This document shows positions 38,547 to 43,838 of a DNA stretch of 43,838 nt, one piece after another. The notes below the pieces were generated by a model. That model had not been told where the DNA came from. It made no database searches and worked only from the letters and a program-made list of their open reading frames with translations. The position numbers and the translations under genes were made by a program. Numbering within the stretch: the first letter of the stretch is position 1; each line of letters opens with the position of its first letter. This DNA is from an uncultured Oscillospiraceae bacterium (lineage in GTDB: Bacteria > Bacillota > Clostridia > Oscillospirales > Oscillospiraceae): NCBI GenBank assembly GCA_934590505.1, contig CAKTPC010000003.1:1-43838 (forward strand), given 5' to 3'.

Positions 38547-38888
38547 ATGGATCTGGTCAAAATTCTCAGCGAGCAGTACATGAAGAAAGAACTGCCCGAA
38601 ATGAACGTCGGCGATACCGTCCGCGTTCTCGTTCTGGTCAAGGAAGGCAGCCGTGAGCGTACCCAGGCTTTCGAAGGCACCATCATTGCCAAGAAGCATG
38701 GCGGCATCAACGAGACCATCACCGTCCGCCGTATCTCCTACGGTGTAGGCTGCGAGAAGGTCTTCCCCGTTCACTCTCCCTCCATCGTCTCTGTCACCAC
38801 CGTCCGCAAGGGCAAGGTCCGCAGAGCAAAGCTTTACTACCTGCGCGATCGCGTCGGCAAGAAGGCAAAGGTCAAGGAGCGCATCTGA
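38547..38888 (+). CDS. rplS: 50S ribosomal protein L19
   Basis: A 113-aa ribosomal protein located at the subunit interface. Family blocks FNVGDTVRV-like (MNVGDTVRVLVLVKEGSRER), QAFEGTIIAKK, ISYGVGCEKVFPVHSPSI and KLYYLRDRVGKKAKVKE are all present. GAAGGAAGGA precedes the ATG. It is transcribed alone here; the usual neighbours rpsP, rimM and trmD are not in the window. A strong terminator follows. Confidence 0.97.
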   Translation: MDLVKILSEQYMKKELPEMNVGDTVRVLVLVKEGSRERTQAFEGTIIAKKHGGINETITVRRISYGVGCEKVFPVHSPSIVSVTTVRKGKVRRAKLYYLRDRVGKKAKVKERI

Positions 38889-38902
38889 GACTTATCACAC
38901 AC

Positions 38903-38935
38903 AAAAAAGCAGCTTCCGCTGGGAGCTGCTTTTTT
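38903..38935 (+). terminator. Intrinsic terminator of rplS
   Basis: AAAAAAGCAGCT (38903-38914) pairs with AGCTGCTTTTTT (38924-38935); the stem extends inward by three more pairs, one a G-U. Confidence 0.92.
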
Positions 38936-38949
38936 GCATGTCTTCGCGC

Positions 38950-38978
38950 TTTACATATCGCCGGTTTTGAGATAAAAT
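38950..38978 (+). promoter_or_regulatory. Promoter of the polysaccharide cluster
   Basis: TTTACA (38950-38955) and TAAAAT (38973-38978) are 17 bases apart. In the following leader, CCGCCG-GAAA-CGGCGG (38998-39013) is a perfect hairpin with a GNRA tetraloop just before the ribosome binding site. Confidence 0.7.
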
Positions 38979-39030
38979 AAATCAATAGTAAACATTGCCG
39001 CCGGAAACGGCGGACGAGAGGATTCGGCAC

Positions 39031-41247
39031 ATGAAGAGGATCGCTTTTTTTCAGGACAATCTGGACGTCGGCGGTATTCAGAAATCAATAATGAACCTCC
39101 TGAGGAACTTCGACTATGAGGGCTATCAGGTCGACCTGTACCTTTCCGACAGAAAGAGCTTCTGGCACGTCGATTTCCCGGAACAGCTCACTATTAAATA
39201 CCTCCCGCATATACCGCGGATATATTCCTTCATGCCGTTTGACACGGCGAAGAAGCTCGTGCATCTGGATTTCTCCGACTGTGAGGAATATGACCTTGCG
39301 ATAGACTTCAATTCCTATCAGTTTTCCTGCGCGCTCGGCGCACTCACCGTACCGGCAAAGCGCCGTGTCATGTGGATCCACAACAACGTCAGCGTGAAGC
39401 TCCAGAACGAGTGGAAGTACCGCGTGCTCTGGTCGAACTTCAAGGATAAGTTCAAGTATTACGATGAGTTCGTCGGCGTTTCTGAGGGCGTTATCAAGCC
39501 GTTCAAGGAGTGCAGCGGGGTATACGACAAACCGTTTAACGTTATACAGAACGTTATCGACACAAACGAGATATACCAGAAAGCGGCGGAAGAGACAGAT
39601 TTTGAGGTCGACAGCAGCAAGATGAACTTCGTCGCCATCGGGCGTCTGTGCCATCAAAAGGGCTATGACATCATGCTGAACGACTTCTGCGAAGCGTCAA
39701 AGTACCGCGATGATCTGCACCTGTATATCATCGGCGACGGAGACAAGCGTCTGTCGCTGGAATATATGCGTGATAGTCTCGGCCTTACCGATAAGGTCAC
39801 GTTTTTAGGACAGCGCGCCAATCCCTTCGTGTACATGGATAAGATGGACGCATTCGTCTCCACCTCGCGCTACGAGGGGCAGCCGCTGAACATCATGGAG
39901 GCACGCGCTGTCGGGCTCCCGCTCTACTGTACGAAGAACCTTGAGATATACAGCAAAGGCCTTGAGGGGCGCGAGGATATCGTCGACGCGATAGTCCACG
40001 CGCAAAAAGAGCCTAAACACCGGGACGACCTGCATGAATACAACACCGAGATCATAAACGGCATAAAGGCGCTGGCGGAGCATACGGACGCGCCCGAACC
40101 GGAGACGCAGAAAAAGCGCGTGAGCATCATCGCACTGCACCTCGGCATGGGCGGCGTGGAGAAAGCGATTATCAGCATGGCCAATCTCTTTGCTGAGCGC
40201 TATGAGGTGTATCTATACAGTGTGTATAAAATGCCTGGCTCACCGTCCGTCCCGCTTGACGGCAGAGTGCGCTTGCAGTACCTGCTGCATGACACGCCGA
40301 ACCGCGAGGAGTGGAAGGCCGCGGCGAGAAAATTTGCCGTCGTGCAGTTTATAAAAGAGAGCTTCCGCAGTGTCAGGATACTTATCGGAAAAAAGCTTGC
40401 GGTCATCAGAACGGTCAAGTCCGTCAAGGATGGCGTGCTCATCTGCACCCGGCACGAGGATAACCTGAAGCTTTCAAAGTACGGCAGCGCTGGTGTTGTC
40501 AAGATAGCCCAGCTGCACCATGACCATGACTTCAAGCGCAAATATGTGCGCGGCTTCAGGTACGGCTACAGGAATATAGATTACCTTGCGATGCTCACCC
40601 CGAAGCTAACTGAAGAGGCGCGGGAGCTGATGCACGGCTATAACGGGCATACCAAGGCCGTGTATATCCCGAACTTCCTTACCCGTTTCCCGGAAAATGT
40701 CAGCGCCGCGGTCAGAGAAAAGACCGTGCTCGCCGCGGGCAGACTCACAGAGGTCAAGCGCTTTGACCTACTTATCGAGCAGTTTGCGCATATCCATGGG
40801 CGCGAGCCTGAATGGATGCTGCGCATACTCGGCGACGGCGAGGACAGAGCGAAGCTTGACGAGCAGATAGCAAAGCTCGGAGCGGAAGATTATATCACGC
40901 TTACCGGCAGGAAGAACGGCGACGAGGTAGAGCACGAAATGCTCTCGGCGTCGATATTTGCCATGAGCTCGCGCTCCGAGGGCTTTCCGTTCGTGCTCAT
41001 GGAGGCGCAGAGCTGCGGCCTGCCTGTGATAGCCTATGATGTCCGCGTTGGCCCCGGAGCAGTCGTGCACGACGGCGAGGACGGCGTGCTCATACCGGAG
41101 GAGGAGCGGCAGCAATATGAGGATAAGCTCTGCGAGCTTATGGATAAACCGGAGCTAAGAGAAAAAATGTCGGCAAACGCGACGGCGGCGATCAGAGAAT
41201 TCTCGGAGGAGAAGGTCGCGGAAAAGTGGTATGAGGTGATAGAATGA
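39031..41247 (+). CDS. Tandem double glycosyltransferase (two GT4/GT-B modules)
   Basis: A 738-aa protein with two complete GT-B glycosyltransferase modules, about residues 1-345 and 363-738, joined by a short acidic linker. Each N-terminal Rossmann half starts with a GG-loop (NLDVGGIQKSI; HLGMGGVEKAI), and each C-terminal half has the GT4 EX7E motif (SRYEGQPLNIMEA and SRSEGFPFVLMEA), so both could be active. It would add two successive sugars or share one acceptor. ATG 39031 follows GAGAGGA; upstream codons are not family-like. It overlaps the next gene (ATGA) and begins a surface polysaccharide cluster. No signal peptide; cytoplasmic. Confidence 0.9.
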   Translation: MKRIAFFQDNLDVGGIQKSIMNLLRNFDYEGYQVDLYLSDRKSFWHVDFPEQLTIKYLPHIPRIYSFMPFDTAKKLVHLDFSDCEEYDLAIDFNSYQFSCALGALTVPAKRRVMWIHNNVSVKLQNEWKYRVLWSNFKDKFKYYDEFVGVSEGVIKPFKECSGVYDKPFNVIQNVIDTNEIYQKAAEETDFEVDSSKMNFVAIGRLCHQKGYDIMLNDFCEASKYRDDLHLYIIGDGDKRLSLEYMRDSLGLTDKVTFLGQRANPFVYMDKMDAFVSTSRYEGQPLNIMEARAVGLPLYCTKNLEIYSKGLEGREDIVDAIVHAQKEPKHRDDLHEYNTEIINGIKALAEHTDAPEPETQKKRVSIIALHLGMGGVEKAIISMANLFAERYEVYLYSVYKMPGSPSVPLDGRVRLQYLLHDTPNREEWKAAARKFAVVQFIKESFRSVRILIGKKLAVIRTVKSVKDGVLICTRHEDNLKLSKYGSAGVVKIAQLHHDHDFKRKYVRGFRYGYRNIDYLAMLTPKLTEEARELMHGYNGHTKAVYIPNFLTRFPENVSAAVREKTVLAAGRLTEVKRFDLLIEQFAHIHGREPEWMLRILGDGEDRAKLDEQIAKLGAEDYITLTGRKNGDEVEHEMLSASIFAMSSRSEGFPFVLMEAQSCGLPVIAYDVRVGPGAVVHDGEDGVLIPEEERQQYEDKLCELMDKPELREKMSANATAAIREFSEEKVAEKWYEVIE

Positions 41248-42734
41248 ACAACAGCATAAATAATAATGCCCGCACCGCATTCGTGCGCAACCACTGGCTG
41301 ATGGCGCTGATCGTGATGCAGCCGCTGCTTGATATAATCGCGTTCTGGACGAAGAACCCTGATGGCACGCTGGCCGGATATGTGCGGCTTCTCATCATGG
41401 TCTGCCTGCCGCTGTATCTGCTCTTCACCCTGCGCGGCAGTGAGAGGAAAAGCTTTATATTCTGGATGCTCGGGATCGGCCTTGTATGTGCGATGCACAT
41501 TGCAAACACCATCCGCACCGGCCCCGTGAGCCTCGGCTTTGATATTTCATATACCGCGAAGGTCGCGCAGATGCCGGTACTTGCCGTCTGCTTCATGTAC
41601 AGCATCAAGAACGACCAGACGAGAAACCAGGCGTATTGGGGGCTGTTCTTTGCCGCCGGTATCACCGCCGCGGCGCTCGGCCTGTCGGTACTGACCGGCA
41701 CGGCGAACTGCACCTACGGTGAGGGACTCGGCGTGAGCGGCTGGGTCATCGACGATAACCGCTGCGCGAACAGCATCATCCTTGTCACGCTGGCGGCGTT
41801 CTCAATATTCTGCGCTGTCAAGTCCGATAAGCTCTTTGTGAACATTGCCGTTCCCGTCATTGCGGCGGTCGTGCTCATCGCAAACGGTACGATGACCTGC
41901 TATATGTCGATCTTCGTGATCTTCATCGGCTTTGCCGTGTTCCTTCTGCTTGAGAAGAAAATACGCGGCTGCAACCTCAACCGGCTTGCGGTTATAGTTC
42001 TGGTCGCGGTCGCGATCGCGTCGGCGGCTGCGTACTCGCTTACGCCGAAATATAAAATAAAGCAGACCCAGAGCGACTTCGCCGAGCTTACTCAGGATGA
42101 TTTTGATGAGGGCATCGGCGCGCTTGGCTATGATCTGGATTCCATGAGCAATGAGGAAAAGCTCTCGAACCCGGAGATACACACTGCGCTTGAGGATTAC
42201 TACTGGAAGTGCCTGTGGATCATCACGCCGAACATGTTCGAGCGATTCGACATAGACGAGATCATGCTCAAGTATGATCTCACGACCGACGCCGCAACAC
42301 TTATCGACACGCGCACGATAAAGAACGCTTACGCCTCCCTGATGTGGGATCACAGCGATACGCTGACGAAGCTCTTCGGTATCGACGTCTCGGATATCTG
42401 GCTCACCGGCGGTATGGATCTTGAAAACGACTGGCCCGCGATACAGTACTATTACGGCTATGTCGGCTTTGCGGCCTATGCGGCATTTATCCTGTACTTC
42501 GTGTATCTGATAATCAGGCGGCTGTGCAGGGATTTCAAGGGCTCCTTCACGGCGGATAACTTTATCCTGCTCGTCACCTTTGCGCTCCTGATAGGGCTTG
42601 CGCAGTACTCCGGCGCGGTGCTCAGACGCCCGAACGTCTCGATATACCTTGCGCTTGTCCTCGGCCTGATACACTATCAGACGGCGGTGAATCCCGGCAG
42701 CAGGATCACGAGCTGGAGAGGTGAGTGGATATGA
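41244..42734 (+). CDS. O-antigen ligase/polymerase-like multispanning membrane protein
   Basis: A 496-aa polytopic protein with about twelve membrane segments (for example 16-36, 45-63, 69-88, 105-123, 130-150, 172-190, 196-215, 218-240, 248-266) and one large hydrophilic loop at about residues 270-395, then three more helices. This topology fits the Wzy/WaaL superfamily, which polymerises or ligates lipid-linked glycans. No diagnostic motif was identified, so the call rests on topology and on its place between glycosyltransferase genes, each overlapping by four bases (ATGA). Confidence 0.72.
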   Translation: MNNSINNNARTAFVRNHWLMALIVMQPLLDIIAFWTKNPDGTLAGYVRLLIMVCLPLYLLFTLRGSERKSFIFWMLGIGLVCAMHIANTIRTGPVSLGFDISYTAKVAQMPVLAVCFMYSIKNDQTRNQAYWGLFFAAGITAAALGLSVLTGTANCTYGEGLGVSGWVIDDNRCANSIILVTLAAFSIFCAVKSDKLFVNIAVPVIAAVVLIANGTMTCYMSIFVIFIGFAVFLLLEKKIRGCNLNRLAVIVLVAVAIASAAAYSLTPKYKIKQTQSDFAELTQDDFDEGIGALGYDLDSMSNEEKLSNPEIHTALEDYYWKCLWIITPNMFERFDIDEIMLKYDLTTDAATLIDTRTIKNAYASLMWDHSDTLTKLFGIDVSDIWLTGGMDLENDWPAIQYYYGYVGFAAYAAFILYFVYLIIRRLCRDFKGSFTADNFILLVTFALLIGLAQYSGAVLRRPNVSIYLALVLGLIHYQTAVNPGSRITSWRGEWI

Positions 42735-43672
42735 AGCTGAGCATAATCGTGCCGGTATATAAGGTGGAGGAATACCTCGGCGAATGCGTCGATTCGCTGC
42801 TTTCGCAGACGATAGACGACTATGAGATCATCCTTGTGGACGACGGCTCACCTGACAACTCCGGGAAGATCGCCGACGAATACGCCGCGATAAACCCGGA
42901 TATGATACGCGTCCTCCACATAGACAACGGCGGACAGGGGAGAGCGAGAAACTTCGCGCTTGATATAGCCAAGGGGGATTTCGTCGGCTTCGTCGACAGT
43001 GACGACTGGGTGACGCACGATATGTACGAGAAGATGTACACCCGCGCTGCGGAGACGGGGGCGGATGTAGTCGTCTGCGACTTTATGGAACATTTTGCCG
43101 ACGGGCGAGAGAGCGTGCTCCCGGCCTCACTTCAGGATAATTGGCTCGGCTCGGCAGGATCGTCCTGCAATAAGATATTCCGGCGCTCGCTTATCGGAGA
43201 GCTCCGCTTCCCGGTAGGGCTATGGTATGAGGATTTCTATTTTTCGGCAGTGATGCTGCTGCGCTCGAAGCATACGGAGTTTATCGCGGAGCCGCTGTAT
43301 GTCTACCGCCGCGGACAGGAATCCACGATGCACAATAACAACGCCGTGAAAAACCTCGACATGCTGACAATCATGGATATGCTGGAGAAGGAAATGATGC
43401 CGGTGTATAAGGATGATTTCGAGTTCTTCCTTGTGAACCATGTGCTGCTTGATTCGATAAGCCGGCTTGCAAAGCAGGACGCGCCTGACCGCAAAGAGGT
43501 CATCGGCAAGCTGCGCCAATATGTGCAGGCAAAAATACCCAAGCTTTCCGAATGCAGCAGCTACAAAAAGGAATGCCGCAACCGCAGAACGATCATGTGG
43601 ATGAACTACCACGGGCTTGAGGATGCAGGACAGTTTGTCCTGAAGATAAATCAGACTCTGCACGGCAGATAA
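42731..43672 (+). CDS. Family 2 glycosyltransferase (GT-A)
   Basis: A 313-aa GT2 enzyme. The nucleotide-binding half has the starting block MKLSIIVPVYKVEEYLGECV, VDDGSPDNSG (about residues 37-46) and the DXD motif in FVDSDDW (about 92-98). The acceptor half contains WYEDFYF. ATG 42731 lies 6 bases after GAGGTGA; the GTG at 42725 directly abuts that site. It overlaps the membrane protein gene by four bases. The donor sugar is unknown. It is followed by a 17-bp hairpin terminator. Confidence 0.92.
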   Translation: MKLSIIVPVYKVEEYLGECVDSLLSQTIDDYEIILVDDGSPDNSGKIADEYAAINPDMIRVLHIDNGGQGRARNFALDIAKGDFVGFVDSDDWVTHDMYEKMYTRAAETGADVVVCDFMEHFADGRESVLPASLQDNWLGSAGSSCNKIFRRSLIGELRFPVGLWYEDFYFSAVMLLRSKHTEFIAEPLYVYRRGQESTMHNNNAVKNLDMLTIMDMLEKEMMPVYKDDFEFFLVNHVLLDSISRLAKQDAPDRKEVIGKLRQYVQAKIPKLSECSSYKKECRNRRTIMWMNYHGLEDAGQFVLKINQTLHGR

Positions 43673-43714
43673 AATTGAACCCTCGGCAGGAAATGCTCTG
43701 CCGAGGGTTCAATT
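43673..43714. terminator. 17-bp bidirectional terminator
   Basis: AATTGAACCCTCGGCAG (43673-43689) and CTGCCGAGGGTTCAATT (43698-43714) are perfect inverted repeats with an 8-nt loop, between the convergent GT2 gene and the partial gene at the right edge. Confidence 0.85.
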
Positions 43715-43723
43715 TATATATGC

Positions 43724-43838
43724 CTATACTTTTTTCGATTTGAGCCGGTTGTTGAGCTTCATAATTATGTGCACCGCGAGATACTGCCGGTGCATGAGGA
43801 GTGCCGTCAGCAATTTATGCTTGCGGCTCATTGTGCGC
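43724..43838 (-). CDS. C-terminal end of an unidentified protein, probably in the polysaccharide cluster (partial)
   Basis: On the minus strand a frame enters from the right edge and ends at TAG 43726-43724. The 38 visible codons include MSRKHKLLTALLMHRQYLAV and end in NNRLKSKKV, a basic, partly helical tail of the kind seen at the end of many glycosyltransferases. The catalytic part is outside the window, so the identity is open. The lack of stops and the facing terminator support it as a real gene end. Confidence 0.6.
   Translation of the reverse strand, partial: RTMSRKHKLLTALLMHRQYLAVHIIMKLNNRLKSKKV

Noticed and set aside
1..43838. CRISPR array, insertion sequence or prophage
   Set aside because: No regularly spaced repeats, transposase, integrase or phage structural motifs were seen; the only exact direct repeat noticed is the two-copy 17-mer at 37292-37325.

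Overview
The window looks like a chromosomal segment of a moderately GC-rich low-G+C-phylum anaerobe, most likely a Clostridia member of the Oscillospiraceae/Ruminococcaceae type. The grounds are a block order typical of Firmicutes (tig-clpP-clpX-lon-engB; M50 protease-scpA-scpB-DUF2953-ytfJ-dacF-rluB-cmk-ispH/S1), an IspH-ribosomal S1 fusion known from Clostridia, a YtfJ sporulation-family protein, strong AGGAGG ribosome binding sites and TTGACA/TATAAT-like promoters. There is no CRISPR array, prophage or insertion sequence. The window starts inside rnhB and ends inside a gene on the minus strand.

Layout. 1-1643: end of rnhB, yraN, a 58-aa eight-cysteine DUF1540 protein on the minus strand, and a metallophosphoesterase. 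1665-8158: protein quality control (trigger factor, ClpP, ClpX, Lon) plus the ribosome-assembly GTPase EngB. 8187-17480: a long plus-strand block with a site-2-type protease, ScpA/ScpB, DUF2953, YtfJ, a DacF-type D,D-carboxypeptidase, a pseudouridine synthase, an HI0933-type flavoprotein, cytidylate kinase and the IspH-S1 fusion. 17494-19609: a minus-strand lysophospholipase-like hydrolase, then dUTPase and a maltose-acetyltransferase-like enzyme. 19618-21577: an ECF sigma module (ECF-like promoter, lipoprotein, sigma, anti-sigma). 21593-25790 (minus): a polar amino-acid ABC operon, an aminotransferase and a decayed larA-like gene directly upstream of it. 25814-28326: acetate kinase diverging from tmcAL. 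28378-33363: a complete branched-chain amino-acid liv operon. 33363-37143: prfA, a TsaC-CoaE fusion and an M18 aminopeptidase. 37144-37500: an AT-rich stretch with a 17-bp tandem repeat and tRNA-Pro(CGG). 37556-38935: a small membrane protein coupled to a second M50 protease, then rplS. 38950 to the end: a cell-surface polysaccharide cluster (double GT4, Wzy/WaaL-like membrane protein, GT2 and a convergent partial gene).

The more unusual items are: the ECF module in which the lipoprotein and the anti-sigma factor share the same extracytoplasmic domain; the TsaC-CoaE fusion; the IspH-S1 fusion with a near-perfect internal Shine-Dalgarno and ATG exactly at the domain junction; a larA-like relic still coupled by an ATGA overlap to an aminotransferase; two genes (M50 protease at 8225, dacF at 11601) whose Shine-Dalgarno placement points to AUA/AUU initiation; and an intrinsic-terminator-like hairpin that covers the dacF start. 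All functional statements are from reading the sequence; no database search was possible.
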